Part shown: positions 34,321 through 45,000 of the stretch, in pieces | How the letters are laid out: the number at the start of each line of letters is the position of its first letter | How positions within the stretch are numbered: the first letter of the stretch is position 1 | NCBI GenBank assembly: GCA_021014325.1 | Contig: CM037474.1 | Location: 893,001-957,000, forward strand | Length of the DNA stretch: 64,000 nt | DNA from: Plazaster borealis | Lineage: Eukaryota; Echinodermata; Asteroidea; Forcipulatida; Labidiasteridae | Direction of reading: 5' to 3' | Made by a program: the position numbers and the translations under genes | Notes under the pieces: model-generated | The model's database searches: none | Told to the model about the DNA's origin: nothing | What the model saw: only the letters and a program-made list of their open reading frames with translations

Positions 34321-35709
34321 CTTCAATGATCCAGGCTGTTTTTGGCTTTGCTACTAGTTTATCGCCTTTGGATTTATTGTGTTTTTTGGACTTTTTACTT
34401 TCTGTTTTACCAATCGCAGACTCTGTGCAAATCCCAAGAATGAGCTCAACCAGCATCGTCTCACATGAGAAATTAAGCACGATCAAATTTGAACATCAAT
34501 TCAATTTTTTTTGCAAACTTTCTCCTTTTTTGAATAACTGTATCTGACACAATCAGACCACCACTATAAAGCAACAACATCTCCATACCTAAGGTGAGTT
34601 TAAAGTATATTATAGATGTTTTTGATGGATTTTGGCAGTTTCTTGTCACTCCTTGCTTGGGAATTTTCAATCATGTGGGGCATTTGTAAAGTGGTACCAA
34701 CAAAGAGCAAAACAAAAATTCATTCTAAAAAAGCATTTGATTTTACCGAAAAATGTCTGATGTTTTCTCAACAAATTCTAGCAGTAGGGCGAACTACAAG
34801 TACAGTAGCATTCCATCTGTAAATTTCATGATTAAGAACGAAGCGGATTGAAAATTCACCGGGCATTGGTGCTAGGGCCAAGGATACAAAGTGGATTGGC
34901 ACTATTTATAGAGCTACAACTGCACATGCCTAAAATAATCTTGTAACTTAACAGCAGAATGACTAGAATTTAAAGCTACAAACTGCAGAAAAAGATTAGC
35001 ACCACTATTAGCTTTGCTTACTACATGCTATACATTGTAGGTGAACTTATTGTATCTCCTTGGATCCAGTACTGGCATTAGTAAATTTCAGTTTTACCTC
35101 AAGGCTACGCTACGACAGTCGTACAATGTCCCTGTGTATGCTAGTCCCACCTTACACTGCCAGTGTAGTGTGGCCAAGGGTTCACACTTTTGGCCACACT
35201 AGTGCCTATTGCTGGGCTATAATGTGTGTGCTAACCTCGACCCAGTAACTGGGGTGCTGTACTCCGCTTTTTCGAAATGTTGACATCTCTTGTAGTACAA
35301 CCGCAGAAAAAAACCCGAAGAACAGTGCTAGCCCCACTACTACAGTCGAATCGACCAGTTCCGGATCACTTCAAATTTGCAACAACCACATCTTTAAATT
35401 ACTTCTTACATTACCAATTCCTGTTGATACATGTTGGGGTGTTGGCTGAGAAACGCTGTTAAAATTTCTCACCACTTTTGTAAAATGCTGAGAATGTGAT
35501 AAAATTAAAGAAATCGTTTTGGGGTTTTTGTGAGGAGGGGGGGTATCATACCCTTGACCAGTTCGGGATCACTCAACATCTCGCTGCGTCAATTGGTGGC
35601 GCACTCAGTTAGGTAAAATTCTTATAGTAATATGGGGGTTTTTGAGGAAAAAAAAACTTTGAGGAGAGAGTTGTGACTGTAAGAATATATATTCGGGTCA
35701 ATGTTGCTT
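34321..35709. other. No gene recognised
   Basis: Several short open frames occur on both strands, without domains or splice-site context. The related words accagttccggatcac (35356) and accagttcgggatcac (35560) suggest a small duplicated piece. Confidence 0.35.
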
Positions 35710-36112
35710 TGAATGCACTGTACACGTTTGGTAATTACTCAAAATATGTATTAGCATAAAAACTTATTGGTAACAAGCAACGGAGAGCTGTTGATAGTAT
35801 AAAACATTGTAGGAAACGACTCCCTCTGAAGTAACATAGTTTTTGAGAAAGAGGTAATTTCTCACTAAATAATAATAAAAACTTCTTGAAAGAAGTTTTA
35901 TTCCTATCTGAAAGCACACAAATTTGTACAACAACGGAGTTTTTTCTTTCATCATTTTCTTGCAACTTTGATGACCAATTGAGCCCAAATTTTCAGAGGT
36001 TTGTTGTTTTATGCATATTTTCAGAGGTTTGTTGTTTTATGCATATATGTTGGGATACACCAAGTGAGAATACTGATCTGTGACAATTACCAAACGTGTT
36101 CAGTGCCTTTAA
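35710..36112 (-). mobile_element. MITE, family 1, reverse copy
   Basis: Reverse-oriented relative of 4772-5146 and 39435-39804, with the same tacacgtttggtaatta and ccaaacgtgttcagtgcctt ends. It carries a private 27-bp tandem duplication (cagaggtttgttgttttatg, then catattt) at about 35993-36046, which accounts for its greater length. Confidence 0.85.
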
Positions 36113-36599
36113 GGCGCACTTCACTTGTTCATTTTTCTGCGCTGTTGTTTTGTGTCTTTGACGCAGGGTTTCTCGCTGCTGTTGAAGATACTTGCATGAC
36201 ATTCGCTACAGAAAGGAAGTCCACGTCCATGCCAACACACTTTTGACTTTTTTATGAAGTTTGTGTCCTTGGGAGACAGTTTTATTAATGGGAGTAAGTG
36301 TTTGCAATTAGAAGGCATGCTACTCGTTCGGAATAGAATCAACCGAGCCTGAACTGGTCAAACAGGTGACGATACTTTTCTCAAAGCCTTTTCAAAAGTA
36401 TTAATCTTTTTTTCTCAATGGGTAGCCTACTTGCGAGTTTTATGACATGTTTAGGTAAACTGTTTTTGTGTATAAAAACATGTACCGCTGGTATCGTGTA
36501 CCAGCGGTTGTGCACAACATACCATTTATTACCAAGGCAAGCAGCCATATTTGTTTCCGTAAGGCGAGGATTCTGAAAAACGTGAGAATTTATCAATAT
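36113..36599. other. No gene recognised; one short hairpin
   Basis: A perfect 10-bp stem (accgctggta and taccagcggt) with a 5-base loop lies at 36484-36508. Nothing else stands out. Confidence 0.4.
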
Positions 36600-37640
36600 T
36601 TGCAAAAAATGAAAGGCTCCTTGCCAAACTTGGCCAAGCTGGAATAAATGGTACCCTTGACACATGGATGAGATCGTTTCTTACCAAAAGAACTCAACAA
36701 GTCATTTTGGAAGGAGCAACTTCATCTTACATTAACCTCAGGTGTTCCACAAGGCACAGTACTTGGCCCTCTACTCCTTTTGCTGAACATAAATGACATA
36801 CCCGATGGGATAACATCAACAATTCATCTTTTTGCAGACGATTGCATTATTTACAGACAAATAGATAACATCAGCGACAGCCATGACCTTCAAAAAGACA
36901 TTGATCGCCTATGTATGTGGGAACAAAATTGGCAGATGAAGTTCAACATTTCCAAATGTTACGCCATGCAAATTACTCACAAGAAGAAACCAATCAACAC
37001 AAAGTTCAAAATGGGAGACTCAACACTTGAAATAATGCCAAACCACACGTACCTGGGGATAGAGCTAAACAACAAGTTAAGCTGGGCCAATCACATTCAA
37101 AAGGTAAATACAAAAGCAAATCAAATCCTTGGACTGTTTTGCGTAGAAACCTCGATAGCTGTTCGTCAAATGTCAAAGCAAGAGCCTACAAGACGCTTGT
37201 TAGACCACGACTAGAGTACTGCTCATCAATATTGAATCCTTATCAAAATAACTACAAACTTCAGTTGGAGGGGATTCAACGGCGATCTGCCAGATTTGTT
37301 TTAAATAATAACAACAAGAAAGATAGTGTCAACAATCTGATTTCTCAACTTCAATGGGAACAGCTGGAACATCGGAGGGCCATCCAACGATTGTTACTTC
37401 TTTACAAATCTGTCCACAAGCTTGTTGCCATAGACACTGATTTATACCAGACCAACGTATATGGGGACAGGGTCGGAACTAGACAACAGGCTGCAACTGC
37501 CTTCATTAAGACCCCTGCACACAAAGACTGTTACAAATTCTCCTTCCTCCCAAGATCATTTGCAGAATGGAACAAGCTACCACAAGATATTCGCCAAGCA
37601 CCAACAAATTGAACAATAGCTATTTTTAAGGGAAAACTTC
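36600..37640 (+). pseudogene. LINE reverse transcriptase, 5'-truncated
   Basis: Reading frames in series show the C-terminal half of a CR1/L2/Jockey-type LINE polymerase. First come LGQAGINGTLDTWMRSFL and QQVILEGA (36620-36720); after a frame change TSGVPQGTVLGPLLL (36735-36785), then HLFADDCIIYR with the catalytic Asp pair (about 36825-36860), MKFNISKC and NHTYLGIELNN. A further frame change near 37140 leads to RRNLDSCSSNVKARAYKTLV, RPRLEYCSSI and the family tail FLPRSFAEWNKLP. The 5' end (endonuclease and early RT) is missing, the usual outcome of incomplete reverse transcription. The product would be inactive. Confidence 0.85.
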
Positions 37641-37705
37641 AAGCAATGGACATGGGACATCTTATCAGGGGGGCCCACTTTATGTAAATTCTACTGCTCA
37701 GCCAC

Positions 37706-37785
37706 TAGTTGCGATAACGTAACCCTCCTCCCGACGGCGAACCTCCGGCTTCGCCGTCGGGAGGAGGGTTACGTTATCGCAACTA
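37706..37785. mobile_element. 80-bp perfect foldback element with 9-bp target duplication
   Basis: Left arm 37706-37741 and right arm 37750-37785 are perfect 36-base inverted repeats (outer end tagttgcgataacg, inner end cgacggcgaa) around an 8-base loop cctccggc. The direct repeat ctcagccac flanks it exactly on both sides (37697-37705 and 37786-37794). Perfect arms and an intact 9-bp duplication show a recent insertion. A 9-bp duplication is typical of Mutator-like transposons, but no known terminus is visible, so family assignment is open. Confidence 0.9.
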
Positions 37786-37794
37786 CTCAGCCAC

Positions 37795-38640
37795 CTGCAT
37801 AGTAACATCCCGATATGTGGAGATTTATGCAGTATTTTACCAGAACCAGAAATGTTTTGCAGAGTTGACTTTCTGGACCCATGCAACGCTCAATGAGAGT
37901 ACAAAGAACACATATAGAGACTAATTTTTGCAAGATCTGCTTGAAGGGTAAAAAGTTTCGAATAGGATTTTGTACATGTCACTCAGAGGGTAGTGTGGAG
38001 ACGATAGTGGTGGAACCATGCGGAACGAACCTCGTATGTCAGAATGAGAAGACTGCTGTAAAAATCACTTTATAACACTTACCTTTGAATAACCAACATA
38101 ACTCGTGTCTTGGAGATAACTCCGTTGCGCACAATGTTCTCAAATCATTATCCTGCATGTGAGCAGTTCTCATTTTCAAGACAATTTGACAGCTTCCTAA
38201 CCCAACATGCAGACCTTCCTTGTTTTGATATGTCACAATATTCCCAACGAGAGGGCGCTATCATCATACGGCTCTGGGACCGGCACGCACACGACACGCC
38301 CACGCCACGCCCCACACAACACACCTCTCGGTCTAGACGAATGAGCGCGCTAGAGGGTACAGTTAATTATAATAATTAGTTAATTATAAAGGAAAACTTT
38401 GGGGTTATTATGTGGCAACGTCTATGAGTCAAATTCGGGACATGCATTTATATTTTATGGTCTAAACCGATGCAGTAGGTACCACTGATGCCTTTTTATT
38501 CACCTTGACCCTGGATATTTGCTTCTTTTTTCCCCAGAAAATATTAACAATTTATTAACGCAAGGCTATTTAAATGGATTGTATACGTTTGGTAATTGGA
38601 ATCCACTGTTCTTTTCAATCCTATATAGTTGTAGACATAC
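37795..38640. other. No gene recognised
   Basis: A short piece near 38575 (tatacgtttggtaatt) matches a MITE terminus in reverse orientation at about 40715-40745 (gtaattaccaaacgtatac). The two may be ends of one family member or two fragments. Confidence 0.35.
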
Positions 38641-38646
38641 CACAAA

Positions 38647-39330
38647 GCAGGGGCGGCGCCAGGGTATTTGTATAGGGGGCGAGAAAGCGTCGAGTCTTAG
38701 CACTTACGGTGTGGGGTCCAGGAGAACGCCTAAGGCCCCTGGTGGGGTCCAGGAGCGAAGCCCTCGGCGAGGGTTGAGGGGCGAATCCTCCTGAAGCTTT
38801 TTGGTTTTAGCTCAATGGCCTAGAAAAAGCTCCCCTTACTATAAATATTTACATAACTTTGTTTTAAAACTTAGACTTGGTTCAGTTCCCGGCAGCTGTT
38901 GGATTTTGGCATTATGTAAGACCAGTGAGGACTCTCCATCTATATTAAATATGCCGAAATTATACAAGTTTTGATTTCATAATGCACTTTCAAAGAACTA
39001 TTGAAACCAAAACAAAACCACCTTTGAACAAATTGAACTACGTAGAAACGGCATTCTAGCTAGTATGTAATTGCATGTTTAGCGTAAGGCATTTTACTTT
39101 TCGAGAAGAATGAGCGAACGCAAATCCTTTATGGAGTGGGGTCCGGGGACCGCCTTAGGGCCCTGGTGAAAGAAAAATGACTATTAGATGCTCTCTGATG
39201 CAATCATCAGAGGCGTTTTACTCACTAATTTTTGCACAGATTATTTATAGTTTTGCTTCTTTGTCATATATTTATTTACTTTTTTCCTGGCAAAAATAGG
39301 GGGAGTGCGCGCCCGATGGCCCCTTTCTTC
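38647..39330. repeat. GC-rich dispersed repeat, possible hAT end
   Basis: The left edge reads caggggcggcgccaggg, which resembles hAT-type termini. Repeated words ggggtccaggag and ggggtccggggacc occur at 38713, 38741 and 39137. I found no matching right terminus, so the element is truncated or misassigned. Confidence 0.35.
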
Positions 39331-39434
39331 AACCAACCTTTGTTTATTAAAACAAATACCAAACTCTGTAGTGTATAGTTAATTGCCCTCTGCCAACTTA
39401 GACTGAGACGTTGTGCATTGTTATTCCATGTTTT

Positions 39435-39804
39435 AAAGGCACTGAACACGTTTGGAAATTGTCAAAGACCAGTGTTCTCACTTGGTGTATCCCAACATAT
39501 GCATAAAATAACAAGCCTGTGAAAATTTGGGCTCAATTGGTCATCCAAGTTGCAAGAAAATGTTGAAAGAAAAAACACCCTTGTTGTACAAATTAGTGTG
39601 CTTTCAGATAGGAATAAAAACTTCTTGCAAGAAGTTTTTATTATTTTTGTGAGAAATTACCTCTTTCTCAAAAACTACGTTATTTCAGAAGGGGTCATTT
39701 CCTACAATGTTTTATACTATCAACAGCTCTCCGTTGCTTGTTACCAAGTAAGGTTTTATGCTAATATTTGTTTTGAGTCATTACCAAACGTGTACGATAC
39801 CTTT
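39435..39804 (+). mobile_element. MITE, family 1
   Basis: Close relative of 4772-5146 in the same orientation, with the same inverted ends (aaaggcactgaacacg and attaccaaacgtgtac). The open frame inside parallels the one at 4887-5204. Confidence 0.85.
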
Positions 39805-40740
39805 AAGAACATCAGTCAAAGTGACATGATACTTGATAGTTAAAACGGTAGGCTACAGTTAATAGTAACATTGCCCACACAAGCCGAGATTTCACATTTT
39901 TCGTTGACAAGCCATCGTTCAAGGCATCCCTCTGGATATGCTCATGTTTGTTAGTAACAACAGGCCAGTCTGGTATAAGCATTGGTACTCAACACTTGAA
40001 CTAGTAACCGTATACGTTGGGATTGAAAATCGAAATGTGACAAAAGGGGAGACTCTTGCAACCGGGATCACTATAATGATTTGATATATACCTATACCAT
40101 ATTTTGAAATATTAGGCTATGCAGGTGAACATGATTCCATCAATTATAGTTTCCCCTTCTCCCTTTCTTGAGTTCCTCTTCTTTTTAAATTGTTCTTCTT
40201 TCTTTCTTACTATCATTCATTTCTATTCCTTCCCCCCTTTTCTATTGTTTTTCTTCAAATGATAGGGGGAGGGGCAACCTGTGAATATTTCTTTTTAAAA
40301 GGTGGTAGCGTTTCTGAGAGATTGTCGAAAATCTGGAGCGTTGATGTCCACGCACGAAGAATAATCTGCAATTTGAATACACAATCTAAGAAACGTTTCA
40401 GACAGAAACGCTTCTCAGACTCATTTTTGTGAACTCACTCCGCGGCAGTGTAGTTATTAACAAAGCGAAAGTAGTAGTCCGACCCGATTTCCTACCTCCC
40501 GCCCAGGTATAGTAGCTTAAGCGGAACAGTTCTTTTCAGAATTGAGAAGTCTCCCGAATTCCGAATATTCTACTCTGCGGCAGTAGAATAAATAGCAAGA
40601 CAAGTTCTCAAAGAACAAAATCTACCTAGCAAGTAGATATACACATGGTGTTACCGCAAACCAAATATCTACTATCAGAATCTGCTGTATGCCTACTTTT
40701 TACTGCCATTAATTTTATGAGTAATTACCAAACGTATACA
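39805..40740. other. No gene recognised
   Basis: The words tccgcggcagtgtag (40439) and tctgcggcagtagaa (40575) recur, suggesting a small diverged repeat. A MITE-like terminus lies at about 40715-40745. No exon found. Confidence 0.35.
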
Positions 40741-40925
40741 GACCCTTTAAAGAGTGGCTCCAAGGTCAAATTCAGTTTTGTGATCCACTTATTTTCCAAT
40801 ATAGAGTCCTTATGAAAATGGGAAAAAATCTCTAACCTTGCATTAAAATGGTGTAAAATGCAAGTGTGTTTGATACCATTCAAGTGCAATTTTTGTCAAA
40901 ATCCAATAATGATGCAGTAGGCACC
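40741..40925 (+). repeat. Dispersed repeat (also 55256-55400 and 57532-57720)
   Basis: Shared words among the three copies are gtcaaattcagtttt, agtccttat, tctctaacct, ttaaaatggtgtaaaatg and caaaatcc. It is non-coding and about 180 bp long. Confidence 0.65.
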
Positions 40926-41499
40926 ATAGATTTCCTTTTTCATATTTTGCTGACAGGCTACTAATTAAGTGAACTTGACAATGTAAGTCTTTATAAAGCT
41001 CCCAAAATAATGAATACTGATTCTATGATATAAAAAGTGGTTGGCGTACATTTTTTTGTCTTCCAGCATAAGTTCAGCCTCATTGATTTGAAATGGGAAA
41101 GATGTCTCTGCCATGAAGTCTATAGATCTTCCAGCGGCAAGAATCTTCATGCATCTTCACATTTTCCAATGTGAAGTCACACATTTGGATCAAATAACAA
41201 GATAACAATCGGGAATTTCTTTTAAATGTTATTGTTAAGTTTTATTGGATTTTTCTAAACGTATAAAAGTATAACATTTTAAAATGTGTTATGAAAATAG
41301 AGTGGTTCAATAGATAGAATATTGAAGTGCTACTAATTTAAAATGAGTTAATTCTTTCTACATATTGGAAGAAATATATAACATTTAAAATGGAATAGAG
41401 TTATCTAACAACTCAAAAAAACCAACAACCACCAACCAAAAGAAGCAAATATGTATGAACACTCTTCGCATGTTTTATCCAACAGACAATTACAGTTTT
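40926..41499. other. No gene recognised; 3' side of reelin
   Basis: AT-rich. If the reelin transcript ends near 42024, its 3' UTR and polyadenylation site could lie here; an AATAAA on the minus strand is at about 41237-41242. This is not demonstrated. Confidence 0.35.
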
Positions 41500-41875
41500 T
41501 TTTATCAAAATCATGGGGGGGGGGGGGTGCAGTTTTTGATCTCATCTGAAGGGGCAGTTTTAACTCAAAATCATAAGGGGTGAACCTTGCAGTTTTTACT
41601 CAAACCCAAAATGTGAAAGCATTGCACTTTCTACACAGAATCACAAGTGGCAGAACTTTTGCAAGTTTTACTCAAAGTCATAATGGGTAAGCCTTGAAGT
41701 TTTTTGACTCAAAACCATATGGGATAAACCCTTAAAGATTTTACACTAAATCGTAAAGGGGAAGCCTCGCAGTTTCGACAAATAATCACAAGGGGGGAGG
41801 GGTGAGCCTCACAGTGCAAAAAAAAGCTTAGGGGGTAAACCTTAAAGTTTCTACACAAAATCAGGAGGTTAATAA
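41500..41875 (+). repeat. Degenerate ~45-bp tandem repeat
   Basis: About eight diverged units follow the pattern aatcataagggg, then tgaaccttgcag, then tttttactcaaa. Starts are near 41510, 41566, 41640, 41680, 41720, 41755, 41785 and 41825. A run of 13 g lies near 41516. Confidence 0.7.
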
Positions 41876-42023
41876 TGAAATGTAGCTAGATCATTTCATT
41901 AAAAGAATATGGGTTTCTAATAACAGTATAAACATGTTCAATCTTGGAGACAACGGCAAGTCATGAGGCCTCAGATTGCATACCAGTTGGTAACGTGTAG
42001 CTTAACATCAAGCTCTTGGTCCT

Positions 42024-42060
42024 TTACTTGTGGTAGCGGTTTAACATATGGCTTCGTAAC
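42024..42060 (-). CDS. RELN: Tentative last reelin exon (basic C-terminal tail)
   Basis: After a T-rich tract ending tatttgttaag, phase 2 gives [12 protein letters not shown] and then TAA. The tail is short and rich in Arg, His and Lys, like the basic C-terminal region of vertebrate reelin, but it shows no convincing residue-level match. Choice of acceptor is a guess guided by phase and composition. Confidence 0.35.
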
Positions 42061-45000
42061 CTTAACAAATAAAAAGATCAACAAATAAAGACAATATTAC
42101 TTTATGGACATCTACCCTAAAAATTATAGAGTTCACAAAAATGTTGTTTACATGACTGCACACGGCGTCTTCATAACACCGTTACATATTTTAGCAATCG
42201 GCCCGCAAAAAACAAAACAAAACAATCTTACATTAAAACAGAAAAATAATACTTTCGTTTTATCCAAGCTATCCTACATGTTATCATTTAATTAAAATAA
42301 AACCTACACGTTGCGTAGTTGTTAACAAGCTCAAGTTTCAAGTGTACAGTTGCCATCCGAGGCTTTAGAGCATGAACCAGTGACAACCCATGATGTATAC
42401 AGAATCAACCCATGATGTATACAGATTTAGTGTACGCACCAGCAGCAACGATCTTCAACTTTCACAGCATGCACTAATGAATAGTTTTGGTTATCAAGTC
42501 ATTTACAGGTGGTTTTATTTTACGTATTGCACTATTAGATAAACATCATAAAGCAATAGATTTATTTATCTCCTACATGTGAAAAATTTGTGATTTGTGA
42601 CACAGAAGTTATCACAATTCTGAATTCAGTTGAGAAAAAAGGTTTCTACCAATATGTGGAAAAACAACTTACATAACTAGTTCTATGTGATCGATTGCCC
42701 ACTGGTCCTTCCCTGGACCATCGTGCCGAGGCTGCCACCAACGGAACCTGACGGCTCGTCCCTTCGCCTTCTCAGGCAGGCTGTAGGACAACCTCTGTGC
42801 ACGCTGGTAGTCCGCTGGATCATGTGATTCAATTAGGTGCCAGTCGATGCCATTGTTGGCTGTGTATTGCAGGAGGACGGCCTTGTTCTTGGTGTGTGGG
42901 GATGTGAGGTTGACAGAACAGCTTGGGTTATCCAGGGTGGTGCTGCCGATTTGCAGGACGAACATCAGGTCACTGAAATATCAAGTTTTCATTCCATCAT
43001 TCATTCCATCATTCATTCATTAGTGGTTTATGAACAAATTTACAAATCACGGCATCAACTGAATTTGAAGTAAATTTACAATAAAAGTATACAAAATTGA
43101 AGAAAGCACAATGGAATAACAAGAAAGAGTTTAAAACAAAAAGATACACAACCAGAATTACTAAAATTACAAAAGAAAATAAGTTTCAGTAAACTTAACA
43201 GTTACGCAAGGTATCTGTATAAAAAATATAGAAATTAAACAGAAAATAAAAGAGAAAAACAGAATAAAAAGAAGTGTAAATCTTCTATTGTTAAAATTAC
43301 AAACAAGGTAAGGTAACAAACTGTTTTTCGTTCTTTCAGTTTTACAAGTTAATAAAAACATTCTTTGCAATGTCTTGTATCAGGTATTCTAAATATTAAA
43401 AAGCATGCAGACAACATTGATAATTGTGACCCAACATATTCATGAAATAACATACATGTGAAAGTAATCAGTTATCGGAGTCACACAAAAATGGTAAAAA
43501 ACCCTCTCATATGTTTTCACCGTTTTCAACATCAGTTTTGGACTCGTCAAAACTATTTGTGTTACTCGTGTCTCAAAAACTACAGCATTTCAAGCACAAA
43601 TATTTACAGGGAAGTTTTCCACCATGACCATCTTTAGATCAAAGCGTTGTGCAAAAATGAACATTAATATTTTCAATCTTGCTGTGCACAACTTTTCACA
43701 AAACATTAGTGTTTGTTTTACCTATTCCGTGTGGTATCGAGCTCTACAGTGACAGCCTCTCTTATCCCACACAGACTGAAATACAGAGACTTGCCATGGG
43801 CGTGGGGTACAAGGGCACCACAGCCTACCCCCAACCGACCCCCTCTCACCGACGCCCAGGTACGCTGTGAAACACCTCCCTCGAAGTTGTCGTTCAAGCG
43901 GTAGGGCAAGAGTTGCATGGGGATGCAATCATCACCTGTAGAAGGAAGAGGAAGGTGAGGTCGAGTCACTGTGGAGTTACATGGATTGTTCAGCCGGCAA
44001 TGATATCAATAGTCTTGGCCCAATTCATCAGTGATTGGTAGTGAATTGTGCATACAATCGCTTGTAATAATTTGTAATAGCGCGCCCTCTTACGGCATGA
44101 TTTAAACATCTTGACCTGCTCTCACTAATGTCTTGGGAATCCTCCAGGAATAATATGGTTAACTTTTTTGTTTGTTTTTCCCCAGACTTTCCTAGGGAAC
44201 AAATCAGCATGCTTTCGCAGAAATAAATTAACATAAATTATTGTCACATGTCACTGTAACTTCACACCTAATAACTGACAACTATATATTGTCATGTCAG
44301 TGCAAAAACCTTTGCATCTCTTAAATAACACTTACGTTACACGCAAGTTTAAAATTGTCAAAATTTCACATCTCGCTTAAAATAGCCTTGATGTACACAC
44401 AAAATAAGTACACGTCGACATACTACATTTTTGCATGGAGCATTTTTGTGCGAAATTCAACGTTTTTGCCAAATCAATTAGATACACCGTTTTTGCACTG
44501 ACGAGACGATATTACATTTTGACCTTTGACCCTGAGGGTACTGACCTACATACTGAAGGTCACAAAGACATCTTCCATCAGACCCACATGATCCGTGTCC
44601 ATTGCACATATTGGGACATCTAACACCTATGTACACATCATCAATAGACCACATTGGGGCCATATGACCAGCAGAATGTTGGATCCATCGGAACTGGGTG
44701 GAGCTGGAAGAGAACAAGTTAACGTACATTATTCAATCTAATACAGTTGCATGTCAAGCTGAAGTGAATGCTTAATGTCAATTGACCATTACGCACAGTG
44801 CTTGGTAAACATCAGAGGCCTAATGCGCATATTGACCACCGTGGTCCAGTGGTTAGACTGCACGACCTGCAATCACAAGGTTGTGGGTTCGAATCCTACC
44901 AAGCTAACCGCTATTTCACAACGACTAGAATAAGTATTGTCGTCTAGTTACTGAAGTACAATTTCTTGATTTGTGCAATTCATAAACAGTGTTTGTATGA

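Noticed and set aside
34098..34486. Membrane protein (Phe/Ile-rich frames on the minus strand)
   Set aside because: The hydrophobic residues are encoded by an A-rich low-complexity tract read in reverse.
42669..42972. Firm assignment of the reelin stop at 42669
   Set aside because: The same bases are a strong splice donor and vertebrate reelin continues past this point, so the stop is kept only as an alternative.
43718..43969. Independent small genes overlapping reelin exons
   Set aside because: Open frames on either strand here and at 42837-43073 or 46742-46969 are shadows of conserved reelin exons.
44838..44905. tRNA gene at the SINE head
   Set aside because: Followed by a SINE body shared with the macrosatellite units; no complete cloverleaf.
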